A stretch of 64,000 nt of DNA from Termitomyces sp. T153 (GCA_018296165.2 JACKQL020000017.1:186001-250000); one strand, 5' to 3'; shown: positions 45,297 through 59,132, counted from the stretch's first letter. The notes: generated by a model from the sequence alone, not told the origin. Numbers and translations are program-made.

Positions 45297-46349
45297 TTAT
45301 TCAGATGTAAGACAAGAAGAGAACAAGATAAGATGATAAGATAAAGATAAGGAACAAATAGTTATAAGTGGTCGTACGGATCCGCATCAAACTTTTGAGG
45401 ATAAAGGCCTCGATCTATTCTAGATCCCGGAAGATCAGGTTGTCCCCACCTAATGCGTAATCCGTCTCTGTGAGGGATCAAGTTTGTCGTCATGGAAGAT
45501 GCACCAAGTATCTCTTGTTGATCATATCAAAGATATGACGAATCCTTCAGTTCGAGATGACGGACTAGTAGATGCACATTGTTCTCACTATTCATCTATT
45601 GCATTAGTTGGGGAATGTCCTCGATTGCTTCTGGTCATTTGTCAACATGCCAGAGGTAACTCTTGACCACATCTTCTGAACTCAAACAGTCCTATCATAA
45701 GCGAGGCTGCTGATACATATGTATTCTACAGGGCTCTCAGTTTGTTTGAGAAAGCAGGGACTCGGGACAGAGGAAGGAAAGACAAGATGGAAGAAGAGAA
45801 CAACTGATAAATGCACGCCATCGGCCGGCCCCGCTCCTATGCACGCGTGAACGCGACCTACAACGGTCGCATGGGCGTCCATCACCACGACGAAGGACTA
45901 TCCGAAGGCACTGGATCGCATGGCTATGTCGTTGGCCTTTAACTTCTTAAATGCTTTCATCCTCCCCATAACAATGTTAATTGACATTGCCCTTACTCTA
46001 CCATTAGATCCATTCCGCATCGCTCGACCACTGATCCTGAACATACAGATGATAACCTATACGAGAAACTGTCTGCCTCCTTGACTTCTGCGTTACTGCA
46101 ATCTTTTTGTTCTAGCTTACTCAGTTTACATATATTAGGCGCAGTTTATCTTAGCTACTACTGCAGTGCACCATGAGCTTGTCGATCAAGATCAAATCCA
46201 TCTACGGAAACCCAGTCTCGTCTCTCGTGCTTCAAGACAGGTCGAGGGTATTCCAAATATATAAGGATGCTGGACTTGTCTCCGCCACAGTATTCTTGCG
46301 TAACTCTGGATAGGCGAAAATTCCTCTAACTATGTTTTGAGCCTCTTCC
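45297..46349. other. No gene recognised; CpG content returns to normal
   Basis: From about 45,300 CpG is common again and reading frames are short. I see no protein motif, clear repeat or RNA gene up to the duplicated block that starts near 46,350. Confidence 0.5.
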
Positions 46350-49000
46350 AATTCATGTCTTGTCAACTGATAGTGAGCATGTCGTCAATCTCCTTCCGCC
46401 ATATTGGTGGGAATGCTTGATACTAGAAGCGTGTCGTTATAACCAGCCGATGCGTCTCTTACAAGGCCAGGATTTTTTTGGGCCCCTAACTATAAAGGAT
46501 AACTGCAGTGATTCTTCAAATCTCCCAGTCCGATGTCACGAAGGGATACCCGGTCTGTCTTTAATTACCATTCTCATTCTCCATCCGACGACACACTATG
46601 AAATATTACCGAGTAATTTGATTGAGTCAACAGACATATCTTGCCACCCAATGATAGATGTTCTCAGTGCCGAGCTTGGTCTTCATGATGTAACTCAACG
46701 TAAGTCGATTATCTATCCTAGCTAGACAGGAAGGGCAATAGTTTTTTAGTTTGGAGCTGTGAATTGTAATCCAGTTCCATAATTTGTCTGAACCCCTGAT
46801 TAAGAATTTCAATCCTACAGCTTGATCGTCACACTATGAACCGAGTGGATACGTCCGACTTACCATCGTTATTTTCCTCCATTCGCACCCGCAATATTAT
46901 TGTGTAACTTTCGATAGAAGCGTGCTATTGCTAGCTGGTGCGTCCCTCACCAGACCGGGGATACTTCGAGTCCCTAGTCAGGAAGGACAAGAACGGTAAT
47001 CTCCCAATTTTTTTCGGTCTGACATCATTCATGCCTTCGAACCCTCGGCCTTTTCATTTTCAATCTACCGCGCGGTAACCTTCTTAGTCAATGAACTATG
47101 TTGTCATGAACTCATGGATATTTCACAGGGCCGAGTTCTGTCTTCATGTAATTCGACGTGAGTTGACTCTGAAACCAAGCAGGAAGGATAATATTCCTTT
47201 CTTTCCTAAGTTGTAAATTAGGCCAAGCCCCTGGTAAGAAAATTGTCTATCCGATTCATCAATAGTGGGAACGTTCGACTAACCTAGGTTGTCTGCTCCA
47301 CCCGCCTGAACATCATATATAATCGCTAGCTGAGACATTTTCCAAGGGCCAGTATACACCGATGTCAGAATTTAGAAACCAGTCCTGAGCGTCTTCCTAG
47401 GGTCGAGAGACTACCAGTCTGTCAGTTCGAAACTGTAAATGAATAATGGACATGGCATTGTTCACACGACCGAGAATGTACTCCCCAACATTCCGCGCTC
47501 GCTTTAATATCATTAGAGGATCCGGCGCGTCTTTGTTGGTACTGGCTCGATCGCCTTCGTGTCTAACTTCGGCGTTTTCAAACGCATAGGATTTAAGGAC
47601 TGGTCACTGAACACAACACTTCAGCTCACGAATCATCGAAATGATGCCGTACGCTGTTATATCCGAGGTTCTCCGGATACATGGTATAGAATCTTCATCA
47701 TGGACCGAAGACCAAGCCAAGTTGAGCCGTGAAGAGGGATACCGCGTGCTACTCAGAAATGTTTTGACCGTATACACAGATGCCTTCGAAATGTCCGGCG
47801 TAAACAGCGCAAAATGGGGCAAAGGGCTCAAGAGTCGAGGCCAGTGGTCATGGGTCCACATTGTAAGTAGTCGAGGCCTGACATTGTCACGACAGGTCAG
47901 TCGTGATATTTTACTTTCTGCCGAATTCTTTGACGCACCACCCGGAATGGGATCGCCGTCCCCCTTTCACACTCCAGAAATTGATTTTTGTCTCCCAGAG
48001 GGTCTTCCTAATTACCCATCGGACTCTATTGTCGCTGAGAAGAAGAGTTTTCGGCACGCTGAACGCTTTTTGATAGGTCAGTACCTTGAAATCGGATCTA
48101 CTCCAATCTCACTTCTGAAGCGTCCCTCTTTCACGCTCCAGAACTTGGTTCGGGCCGCAGAGAGCCTTTCCAATTGCCCATCGGACCCTATTGCTGCTGA
48201 CAAGAACTTGAGTTTCTGGTACGTCGAACGCTTTTTAATAGGCCAACAATACCTTGAAATCGTATCTGCTCCAATCTCACTATGAGGGGGCCTCAATCTC
48301 ACGTCTATGGGGATGATAATGTTGCGTGGGGACAGTATGACATCTGTGAACCCGTGCCTGCTCTAGATTCCTTTCGAAAAAATACACGGAGGAAAGCTGT
48401 TCTTGCCACAAGTAACATTTACTCACGGTGATGCCCTCGATCGGACATAGCATTGAGAATTTAACCTTAACGGGGAGTTACACATGCGAAATTGTTGGAG
48501 GGAGGGTTGCTGAAGGAGAGTCTGACTTTCCTTTGAATAATCAAGCGAAAACATCGGGGCTTTTTCACAGGACCAAACGTCCTCTGCTACGCCGACGACA
48601 TCGAAGGTAGGGGACATTCCTTGGTACTAATATACATCATCACTATAGTATCGTGACAGTGTGTACTAGTCAAGACTGGCTAAAGTTCCACTGTAAATGT
48701 TCGCAGTTCATGTGTCCTCAAAATCGCCGTTTTATGTGGCTGCTACAAGTGCTCGTAAACCCAGAAAGTTTTGTCCCTTGTGTCATTTGTCGAGCCCACA
48801 CGTTTGTGACAGTCAGATGCTTAGAATCGAACTCGGAGTGGAAATTTACCCGGAAAAACATGGTATGTTGAGATATCAGTTGTGTCAGGGCTACTCCTCT
48901 TGAAGAACTTCCTCCTTCTTGCCCCCAAAAGGACTACCTGTTCCTGCCTCGTGGCGCACCTGGATCTCACAGTTTTCCGGATCACATAAGGACTCGTGAT
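46350..49000. repeat. Diverged duplicated block, copy 1, with inner tandem units of about 460 bases
   Basis: It matches 54,100-57,000 in the same orientation at a spacing of about 8.0 kb. Landmarks are the TGGACCGAAGACC box (47,702 and 55,734), the CACGACAGG box (47,888 and 55,908) and a GTGGCGCAC box (48,951 and 56,898). Inside, a unit with a core like CACAGGGCCGA then GTCTTCATG recurs near 46,670 and 47,125, a period of about 460 bases. Related units lie near 54,290 and 55,080 in copy 2. Confidence 0.55.
47641..48285 (+). CDS. Unrecognised 214-codon open frame with an internal duplication
   Basis: The longest open frame in this region starts MMPYAVISEVLRIHG. It has no known domain that I can see. 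Its second half contains a tandem duplication of about 155 bases: a unit ending ERFLIGQYLEIGSTPISL is followed by one ending ERFLIGQQYLEIVSAPISL. The matching region in copy 2 of the duplicated block (55,640-56,110) is not open in the same way, which argues against selection on this frame. It may be chance, or an exon of a decayed repeat gene. Confidence 0.25.
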   Translation: MMPYAVISEVLRIHGIESSSWTEDQAKLSREEGYRVLLRNVLTVYTDAFEMSGVNSAKWGKGLKSRGQWSWVHIVSSRGLTLSRQVSRDILLSAEFFDAPPGMGSPSPFHTPEIDFCLPEGLPNYPSDSIVAEKKSFRHAERFLIGQYLEIGSTPISLLKRPSFTLQNLVRAAESLSNCPSDPIAADKNLSFWYVERFLIGQQYLEIVSAPISL

Positions 49001-52000
49001 TATTGCAAAGACCCCGAGGACAGGGGTGACAATTGCAGGTACCCAAAATACAGGGATACCGCTGAGCATATCTGGTATCCCCGCTCGCGACAAAGCGTAT
49101 GTCAATAAATCACGAATACCATAGGAAGCGAAGAAGACAGATGCCTGCCGAATTTTCCGATGTTTTGAGGTAAACCATTAGTCAAACTGGTTTGCATCTG
49201 ACACAGCAATCGATTAAGGAGGGAAAGAATTCGTTGAGCGGCCAAAAAAAAATCGTGTGGTGGTCCTGTGTCATTCAAAAAAGAGAAGGAGGCGCCAGCT
49301 GATAGGTGCGAAGTTGTGCCGCTTTTTGAATGTGTTCCCATATTATTGTAAATCTGGGAACGGCAGAAATGATAATAAATCAACGATCACCGCCGAGATC
49401 GCCGTCCAGTGGCGAGAAAGTTCCAGGAAGACCCATTATCTCGATATAGAAAAGATAACGGGGTGATGTCAGGTCAAAGAAGTGATCAGGCGTGCACATG
49501 CTTGGATATGAATGGAAGTTCTTGACGTACGGCGGGAGCAACGAAGACCCCGAACGACGCATACCCAGAAAAAAATGAAGGCATCGAAACTTTTTTCATA
49601 ACTTGAATCCTTGACCTTTTCGGGACATTGGTGACCAACCTGTTATTCAACGCAAACACATAAAACCACTTATATTCCGTGACTTGAATCACACTTCCTC
49701 ACCCACTTCCCTCTAGTTCAACACCCACTTCTGTCTCACCGTCTGAATCGTTGTGTTATATTCTATAGCTGTGATTTCCTGTTAACACGACCACGCTGAT
49801 TGCCTACCGCCTACCGCTGTCCATGATCTTCACTATAATCCTTGGTCGGTGTCCATCCTCCCCGTGTTGTACTCTGGCGGCTGGCTGCTTTGCATCTTGC
49901 AAGGTGGCTTCGAGAGTACATTACCATGGGAATGGAGGATAACGACCATGGTATCACTGTGTTGTCTGGATAAGTAGCAGGAAGCAATCTCGCGGCACTT
50001 TATAGCATATAGTTTAGCTAGACCTCTAAAGAATATCAATAGCTTGTTCGGAAGAACAGGTCGAGTGCTCTTGGTCTAATGATTACTCTAATCTCCATAC
50101 GGACACGTTTAGTAAGCCCGACCGGGCTGGTCCTGGTGATATGGCTTGGCTACGTATACGTAATATTCGATAACAAAAGGACAAAGACTATACATTTTGT
50201 ATGGGAAGTTCAGCGATTAAGAGTAGTTGAAGTTGAGTTCGACATACTTCTTTTTCTCCCGTTAGTCGATCATAGAATAGCCGCCACACCCTTGGTGAGG
50301 ATGCCATATATTTTCACAGTGTCTCGACTTCAAAAAAGCTCGTCGAAGGCAAGGAGACTGATTGCCCCACCACTGACAAGAATTGACTGTGCAGTAAGTA
50401 CAGGGTAGTCGCGTTTCTACATTGAGAGCTCGACGACTGCTTTGGGGTCTACTCCCCATCCGTACCCCCACAACCTCGAAAGCCGAGCCTGAGTCGCAGG
50501 TACTAACAGTGTATGGTTCCATAGACTTGGAGGGGAGCCAACAGTTAACGTTCGCAGCATAGCTTGTATGTGTTGTATCACTGAATTTTGATAGGATTGA
50601 ATAAGACAGAGGACTCGTACCTATCATGACCAATCATCATGAAGGCTAAAATTAGCAAAGTGATTGAGAAGCATATTTTCATACCAGATTCATGCTTATC
50701 AACGATTGCATCAAGAGCTCGTTTACCGTGCTCCACCCGCGACTGTTTCCAGGCCTCTTCTTGCTCAACCTAATCGATCTCTATCGAAACAGGGTGCAAA
50801 AGGAAGGCTGGGGCCGTTTGCCGAGGCTCTGAATGCACACTGTTGTCTGCCCTACTAGCGATATGTGAGAAAGATTGATGTGATACAAGCGAAGACGGGG
50901 AACGGAAGATTTTAGTATATCATCCCTGACAAGCACATTTCTGAACTTGCAGTCGCATATATGTATTGACACATTCACTGTTCCCGAAAGCAAAGGAAGA
51001 CGAGCAATTTTCCCTTGATCATCTAGATCATTAGCCCAACGTACAAGGATGTTCTAAGCTGGATGTTGCAGCTTCGATCCAGAGAGGGAAAGGCGGTGTC
51101 ATGAACAATCAAGTATCCGTTGTCGACTGCATTCTCGGCAGAGAAGATGATAGAAAACAATGTCATTACATATGTGTATATACTATATAGTGGATGCGTG
51201 TATATGTGTTACAATATTCTTTGTCGTTCATTTACAAAAACCCACACCTCCAATGTTGACGTTGAGATGGTGGGACGATACAATGCTGTCCTTTGTAATG
51301 ATCACTTCGGCGGTTGCTGAGAATTGCCTTGGAATATTTTCAGAAAAAGATCACCCTAGCCACTTCGTCCCGAGATTGAGATTTTCCTGCTTGGACACGA
51401 AATTGAGGATTTACCTCGTGCGATATAAAAAATGCTCAGATAGATCGAGGCCGAGTGGCAAACAGAATCCTGTTTTTTTTTCATGGCTGTCCAGCGAATG
51501 TGATTTTACGTCGTCGTTCACGCGAGACTTGTCCTGAGCCGCAGATGGTGTCATCCTTATGTGGAGGCGTCTCCGACGTGTATCGAGTGGAAGTTGTGGC
51601 CGGTATTGGTGGGAGGTGGATGCCAGCGCCGAAAGGCTGTGCATAGAGTTAAGGACCAACACCTGCAAGTTATGGACCAACACCGGGGGCCTCGCGATAA
51701 GAATGTAGTATCTCATGCCCTGAACCCAGAAGTTGATACTTGGGGTGATAAGGAAGCGAACGCCTTGTCTCGACTGATGTTTGTGGGGCACCTGAGCCTG
51801 AACGAGGTCTATCTCGGGCAATTTGACGCCATTACTAGGATCATGTGAGGAGCAAATTGAGTTCGAATCTGCAGTACGGAACTCCGGCCGGGGGTGCGGA
51901 AAAAGGCCTAGGTAGACGCGAGGCTCCAGCAGGGAATAGTGAGAGCGGGGACAAGAAGACGAGACGAGGAGCGCATTCTGGACAAAAACGTGTTGTGCAG

Positions 52001-54099
52001 GAGGGGAGAGGAAGGTGGGGGATTGAAGAAAAGGACAGTCTTGAAAGTCGCAGCGTGACGCCTTTGACTTTATAGTCTTCTAACAATGGCTGATTACGCC
52101 TGTGACCAAAAATGGTCAGCGCAGATCATTGCTCACAATTGCGTCACTGTTGACGACACTAATTCAACACTAACCGGCACCTCTTGGTGGCGCTAGTATC
52201 ATTTCACATATGTAAGCTCAACTTCTCATGAGCTATGATCTAGGGTATATAATTGGAAAACGTACTGAGAAACAATGGCACCTCCGGTGCAGGTGCAGAC
52301 AGGGGACAATTGAACACGAAATTACTATGTGTTCAAAAGAGCGTGAGTGAAAAATGGGACGGCAGGTTGTGACGTTGATATGTTACAATGAATTGTTTTT
52401 GTTGAAAATCTCACCTCTTGGCTTTCGAATGAGTAGTTTATTGGCATGGTGGATAGAGTCCTCTAATGAATGTTGTGTCGCGAGGCTGGCAGGCATTGTG
52501 TTCGGATGAACGTATCCTGCATTATCGTGACGGCCCGGGGTCACGGGAGTTATACACTACTTGCGATTCATGCGGGGTATGTGTGGGAACAAGACGGATT
52601 TACTGGAGCGGAGGAACTGGGCCCTTGGAGGAATGTGTACATGAAAGGGGCTGTCCCCACCGACGATGGAAGTTGTGGAGCAGAAGAAATTGAGAGCAAA
52701 GTTTACTCATATTAATACATCAACTAAACTTGGCGGACTTGTTCGGGGTCACAGATCAATACTGTCATTTTCTCTCCAATGCCTCCAAAAGGTATTATCC
52801 TCAATCTATCAAAACATCGCTTGATGTTGAAGAGGCACGGACAGACGACGGGGGAGATGTGAGTGCTCAACTCGTTCCAAAACCCGTGTCATGAGGGGGT
52901 AGCTATATATCTCAGTAGCAGACATGCAAAGACGAGCCGGCGATCGGATTGCCTCGAATGATACTTTGACTTGCGCAATAAATCCATGCACCGGGCGCTG
53001 GGCCAGGATGGGATTTATACCACTACACGCGACCTGGTGGATATGGAGCAAAGGGACTCAACATCAGGATGATACGGAACGATCTCTGTAGGTCGGGCTT
53101 TGGACGTTATCTGATTTGATTTGAGTACGTCTTCTCCATTTGCGACGTCTGGTTACGGGAATTAGTGATTTTTACACGTCCAACCAGGAACTTCTTACCT
53201 TTCGTTCAGCGATAAGTTAAAGCGATACACTCATTGCTGCTGAAGTCTCATATTGCCGATGAAGAATGCGTTGTACTTCCGTCGTGAGTCCAAGATCTCA
53301 ATGATCCTACACAGCATGCATTTCCAAAGGAAAATGAAGAACATTGGTGAGATTAAGTCGCTACTGAGGATAAATCGGCTCCCTGGTCACCCTTCTGTTC
53401 GTGTAAACTCGTGATCGCGGCACCAAGTATCGTATGTTATTTAGCTTTCATGCTGGACTGGATAACGCCTCTGCCTGGAGCTGGAACATCCTGGAAATCC
53501 TTAAGTAGCTTCAACGGAACCAATTATCCCAGCTAATGAATGTTTCCCTTTGCCGGATTCGAAGCTCAAACTTGCTGCGATACCGGAGACAAATCTCGAA
53601 TGCCAGCCAAATAGGGTTATGAGTGTTATAATTACTGATCAAGTTTGAGGCGGTATAGCTGAGATCGCCTGAGATTCTACGTTGCTTATTGGCAGCGTAG
53701 GCTCACAAAGGGAGTCTAACATACTCTTCGTCGGTTGCGCGGAATTTCTAGACCGATATGTGGGTTGCCTGGATTACTTCGCAAAGTTTGCGACATCCCA
53801 GCGTTGGAAGAAAGGTAAGGTCTCTATCTGGGATCAGTTGAAAGCATCAATTCGACGGTGTTTGACGTTGTACATGAAAAGGGGACAAACCGTGGAATGA
53901 CGTCTTGTTCTCCATCGTCTCAACCATTCTTGTATATCCTCACAAGTCAAACACTTCCAACAAAATCCGGTGGTACCAATGCGTGATTCGCACTTGGGGG
54001 CCTTTCTACCAACACGGGAGCAGTGAACGGTGAGACATGACAAGGTTGAATTCCTTGAAGCTTGTCACCACATTTTATGTTCCTTGCCTAGATTAATCA
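49001..54099. other. No convincing gene; AT-balanced single-copy-like DNA
   Basis: All frames are short (the longest about 135 codons), overlap on several strands, and show no motif I recognise. CpG is normal. A minus-strand frame at 48,821-49,105 has one hydrophobic stretch (VPAIVTPVLGVFAIIT) but no further membrane protein features. It may be decayed old sequence between the two duplicated blocks. Confidence 0.45.
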
Positions 54100-57000
54100 T
54101 TCCTTCATTGTGACTAGTGAACCTACCGCTGAGCACAACACCATTTTTGTCATTTCAAAACGATATTATCAGCCATTGCTGATGGGTCCGAAATTTGTCG
54201 ACATACCGAGAGCACGTCTTAAACCAGTGTTGGTGACCCTAAACGGTTGTGACAGGCGCATGTTACCACCAACTGATACGTATTTTGCAGGCTGAACTCT
54301 GTCTCCATGCGAAACCGGATCTTTCGAGTCCGAAGAGAGACAAGTCGAGTGTATCTTGTTCCAAAGAAGTGGTTCGTGCACATCCCTTCGATACCTCAAC
54401 ATCCTCATCTTTCATCTACTTCACTGGTCTCCGGTGCCCCAGTAGAAGAACTGTCGCTAGATAATGGGCATTGCGCTCCTGCTGGAGTGCCAGGATTTGT
54501 CGTCATACCAGGAACAAGGCCCAAGCCCTTAACTGGATTAGGCACAGAGCTTGAATACTTCCGTTCAACTCCTTGAGGGACACATTACCGAAACGTCAAC
54601 TCGTCCACTACACTCTCCTCAAATATCTTCTGATAGTTCTCAACAACAGCCGGTTGTCCTCAACTGATCTGTGCACCTCTTCTGAGAGAGACCCAGACTT
54701 GTCGCAATGCCAGATTAGATTCCTAGCAAGACGGGCTTGGTATTGGCCTCAAGGCTGCAAATGCATAATAGACATGCATATTCTGTATCCTCCGCATTTT
54801 TCTTGGATAACTTGAGCAGCTGCAGCAACATAAGCTAGTTGTCCGCTAGCTAATGCGTTTCTAGACGACCGGAGAGGCCAAGAGTTGTCATCATGCCGGG
54901 AAGGAATCTATAGGCCTAGTCGGACAAGGATAGGAGTAGTGGTCTTTCGAATGTTCCAGTTCGAGGTTGTGAAAAGATAGTCGACATAACATACCTTCAA
55001 CACATCAATATGCTCGTTCTACATTCGCTGGGTAGCTCCAATCGGTTGAAGTCTGTTGTCACCGTCTGATGTATATTTCACAGGGTCAACCTTCGTCTTC
55101 GAGTAATAGGTCCCAGCTAGATAGAAGGGGTAATACTTCATTCAGTTCGAAGCCTTGATCCCGGATTTGCCTAACCAAAATTTCAGTTCCTGATTAAGGG
55201 TAGGATTCCAGTGCGACGTCGTAAATCGATAGTGAACGCCTTCAACTCACCAATATCGTATTCCTTTCGCCTGCCGCACTGCAGGGTACTATCGCTAATT
55301 ATGTGTCTGTCCTAGGGCCGAGATAGTTTCTGATACTAGTAACAAGTCTTGAGCTTCGAGGAAGACGGGGTTAAGAGACTGTCGATTCTACATCTCGACA
55401 TTGTAAGTGGATGGTGGACATGCCATTGTTCACCAAAAAAGTGCTTTCTGACGCGCGCCTGCGTTGTGTGGAGAACCTTAGGAAATGCGGATATTTCGTT
55501 GTCGATACCACCGTCGTCCATCTCGCCTCAGAATCAAATTCCAGATTCTCAAACATATGCCGAACATGAATCGAAGGAATTAACACATCGTTCCGCGGAT
55601 TATCGAACTAATGTTGTACGCCATCGAGGAATGCTTCGCGCCTCGCCTTTTATGTCGCGAGCGAGTGACAGCCTTCGGATACATAGACGGAAGTCTTCTA
55701 TATCCTCGAAACAAAAGAAAACAGATTGATCATGGACCGAAGACCGAGCCAGGTTGAATCTGGGCTGCTATGAGCTCAGCTGGGATGTGCGCAACATCTC
55801 TGCAGGCTATGGCGCAGAAAAGGGAAATGGGACGACGGGAGGTTACCGGAGGTCAGCAGTGATCATGGGTTTGAGTGCGTTGAGGAAAGTTGTTCGGACG
55901 TCACTGTCACGACAGGAAATTTAAACTTGTTATTTCCCCACCCAACTGGCATCATTGTTTCCCTCCTTCCGCCACCCCAGGGTCCAACTCGATGGCGTCT
56001 CTCATCCTCAGTGGAACTTTATTGAAAAGACAACATTCTCTATACCAACTTTTGTCCTAATGGGCCAGGGGTATCATGTAACTGGGACTGCTTCAATCCC
56101 CTGGTTCTGAGAGGTACCGGGGGTCATCGGTCCATCACCGAGGGTAGAATACATCGACCGGTCCTTGTTCAGGTTTCTTTTAAAATACATGGGAAATTGC
56201 CCCTACCGTGTCACTCCCTTTTACCCCCTCCAAGTAAAGTTTACTTATCAGACATAACACAAAAAGAGTTGAATTTGTCCTAGATCAACCCGGAATTTGG
56301 ACCTTTCACACATCTTCTATGGCGGCAAGCTCTTGAACGACGTCGAATGCCCTGCTCCTGGCTACTTGCCGGTTACAGGGGTCGAGAGGTAGCTATCTAT
56401 CCTCGCAGATTTTAACATGATATTCGAGATTCTTGTTCACAAATTATATATCTTCGAAATGGCTGTTTTGTAGAGGGAGTTGCTTCATGTATTTCCCAAC
56501 CCAACCAACCCAAACAAATCTCTTTTGAGAGATTGACGCATATATGTGTCGACCAGTCAGCCGACCAATCAAATTTCTACAAACCAAACTAGGTTGAAGA
56601 ACTTATAGAAAACGAGGACAATCAAATATAATCAATCCTCTTCAGTTGTCGCGAGTCAAGTACTCATGGATTAAAACTCTGTTAAGATGTGTCTGCTACT
56701 AAGCTCGTACTGTCGTCGCTCCAGGAGAACAGCTGAACTTGAAACGTAGAGGACGTTACGCATCACTGGCTTACTGACAAAGTACGTGAAGCAGACATTT
56801 GAGGTTCGCTTTTGTTGAAATTGAAGTCTGTTGTAGGAATATCGTTCTTCAAGGACTCTAACTGTTAACCCTTCAGACGAAACCTCTGCACCACTTTGTG
56901 GCGCACTCGGACTGCACAGTCTTCAGGCCTCCTACGGCTCGTAATTGATTACAGAGACCTCAAAGTCAAGGAGGGTTACTATTCAGCACGTCTCAACCAA
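54100..57000. repeat. Diverged duplicated block, copy 2
   Basis: This is the partner of 46,350-49,000 (see the landmarks there). The tandem core recurs near 54,290 (GCAGGCTGAACTCTGTCTCCATG) and 55,080 (CACAGGGTCAACCTTCGTCTTC). The spacing of the landmarks in the two copies differs by less than about 100 bases over 1.3 kb. The divergence is substantial, so the duplication is old. Confidence 0.52.
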
Positions 57001-58817
57001 GTTCCTTAATATGGTCAGGGAGCGATGGCCGCGTGTTGACTGTCCTGGCCCAAGGTGCACCTCGGGCGATATACAAGGTGTTGATGTTCGAAAAGCGGCA
57101 AGTGTGATATCACATCGTCATTCTTGTCAGAGTGTTGAGCTGCCAATAGTATTGTCATATCCTGGAAAGTGTCTCTGTCGTTCATTGAGTCAACCTCGTT
57201 TCCGACACCGCAGCCCGACGACTACGACTTCTTCTGGACGTTACAAAGTGGGTTTAACCCCCACCAACAAATGTGTTGTGCATCAAGGTACCAGTGATCA
57301 GGGTCTGAGCTATCGTGACCCTTATACACAGAGTCTCACGTTGGGTAATAGGACTAGTACAGGTCGTTTCATGTTTGCGAGCGCCAAAAAAATCGACCAA
57401 ATGAGGTATTCTTAATTTGCTCGTCCCGTAAGGAGATGGCCGCATTGACGCAAGGTGGTTCAAAGTGCAAGGCTCACATTCGCTGGCTTCCAGGTTCGGG
57501 GAGTAAGAAGTTTTGAAGTATCACATTACTTGGAGAAATGATGGCGCCACAGGTGAGCAGTTCGAACACGAAAACAATGCACATTTCATTCAGGACAAGA
57601 ATCTGTGCTGTGCTGGTATATTCAAAAGAGTGTTTCAAGTCTGTACATCAATATTTCTATGGATTGATAACCATGTCTTGTTCGTTACCGTGACAATCTA
57701 GAGAGAAAAACCATCAATCTCGGTCTACCTATTGTTCCAATCAGCGCTCACATGGTCGTATCCAGTTGATATTGGAACAAACACGGATGATGTGTTGTGA
57801 GACTAGATACTATTGTGATGGTGATACTTAACTAGACAAGATCTGGTCTTCCTAGACCAATATTACTAGTACTTCGTAACATCCATGGGTGATAAGCTAC
57901 AATTACTTGGGCTAGGGAGGAAATATTGTTGTGATCACTGGCAGTATGTAGAGTATGGACGGCGACGCTACTCCTGCTCTTGGCGGCTATCCGATTAAAT
58001 AATTTGTGTCGGTGAGATATAGAATTGAGAGTTTTGGCCAACTCATTCGGACATGTCACCAAAGTTTGAACTAGTTTGCTTGTAGCCATAATTCATAATC
58101 TTTCGAAATTCTTTCCGTCAGCTCTCCACGGGTTGTAATACAAATGACCCCGACAATTGTACAATATTTACGAGAGACATAAGGGGACAAATGACTTGGT
58201 GAGTGCTTGAACCCCTCCCAGAAGCCTTGCATTAAAGGGACAATATATCGATCAAGGGGGCATGATCAGCGGTGGTTACCTCAAACTTTATTATTCCTTG
58301 AGTGACACGCACGCTGGGTGTGCGACCAGACTTGTTCAAAAAGACACCACAGACCTTTAGCCTCCTTGCTCTCGGCAGTAACAATGGAAGGTTTGGAATT
58401 ATTCTTTCACATCATTTTGCCCTGGAATTACATACTATGTAGGGCTATGGCAGCTTAGGACTCGCGACGAGCTTCGCTTTTCACTATTCATCAAGATGAG
58501 GAGAAAGGACCTAGCCCTGCTGTTGCAACCAAAGGCAAACGACATAATGATGTGTATCGCCCAATCCGAAATCGGTTTGTGGATGAGTCGCCCTCCATTA
58601 CTACGCTCCTCAACAACTGTTAGAGCCTTCCAGTTTCGAAATTGCACATTCTGCCTCCGAAGGTCTTCAAGTTGTACAAAAAAGCTGATTAGGCAGCCTT
58701 TGTCTGCAGAGCCCAGTACTGATCATCATTTCCTGCAAAACGTTTCACCGACTCTCTCCCATGTTCCTGAGAGGTTTGAACTGGATCCCTGGCCCCGTGG
58801 CAAGCGGTGTGGACAAA
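57001..58817. other. No gene recognised
   Basis: Short frames only, none with a domain I know. A 156-codon frame at 56,945-57,415 overlaps the end of the duplicated block and has no homology that I can see. Confidence 0.4.
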
Positions 58818-58890
58818 CATAGGAAGTAGTCATGGAAGTGCTACATAGGAAGTAGTCATGGAAGTAGTCATGTAAGTGCTAATGCTACAG
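58818..58890 (+). repeat. Short tandem repeat (AGGAAGTAGTCATGGAAGT)
   Basis: The unit ATAGGAAGTAGTCATGGAAG occurs twice with a GTGCTAC spacer, followed by shorter GTAGTCATG copies, over about 70 bases. Confidence 0.6.
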
Positions 58891-59132
58891 AAGCTGTTGG
58901 GGTTGGAAGTGAGCAGGGCGCAGGGAAAGGTGAGGAAAGTGGCGCATGGGATGAGCCATCTAAAATAGAATGGCTATTCACGGAGAAAATCTCATTCCAG
59001 AAGACCAAGAAGATACGCAATCCGTGGAATTATGATAGGGAAATGAAGGTGTCTTGGGATGGGACGGACCTGGAGCCGAATGTCGGACGCAAGTTGACAG
59101 AGCAGTGGACCTCGTTGGCAAAAAGGCGATAA
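58832..59132 (+). pseudogene. Possible coding fragment, hydrophilic, no known domain
   Basis: One frame is open for about 98 codons and starts inside the tandem repeat. It reads SEQGAGKGEESGAWDEPSK, then IEWLFTEKISFQKTKK and NPWNYDREMKVSWDGTDLEP, and ends LAKRR at a stop at 59,130. The composition looks protein-like and varied, with no methionine start at its beginning, so it could be a last exon or a remnant. I do not recognise the family. Confidence 0.25.

Noticed and set aside
56945..57415. 156-codon plus-strand open frame as a gene
   Set aside because: No domain, overlaps the edge of a decayed duplicated block, and a minus-strand frame of similar quality overlaps it.
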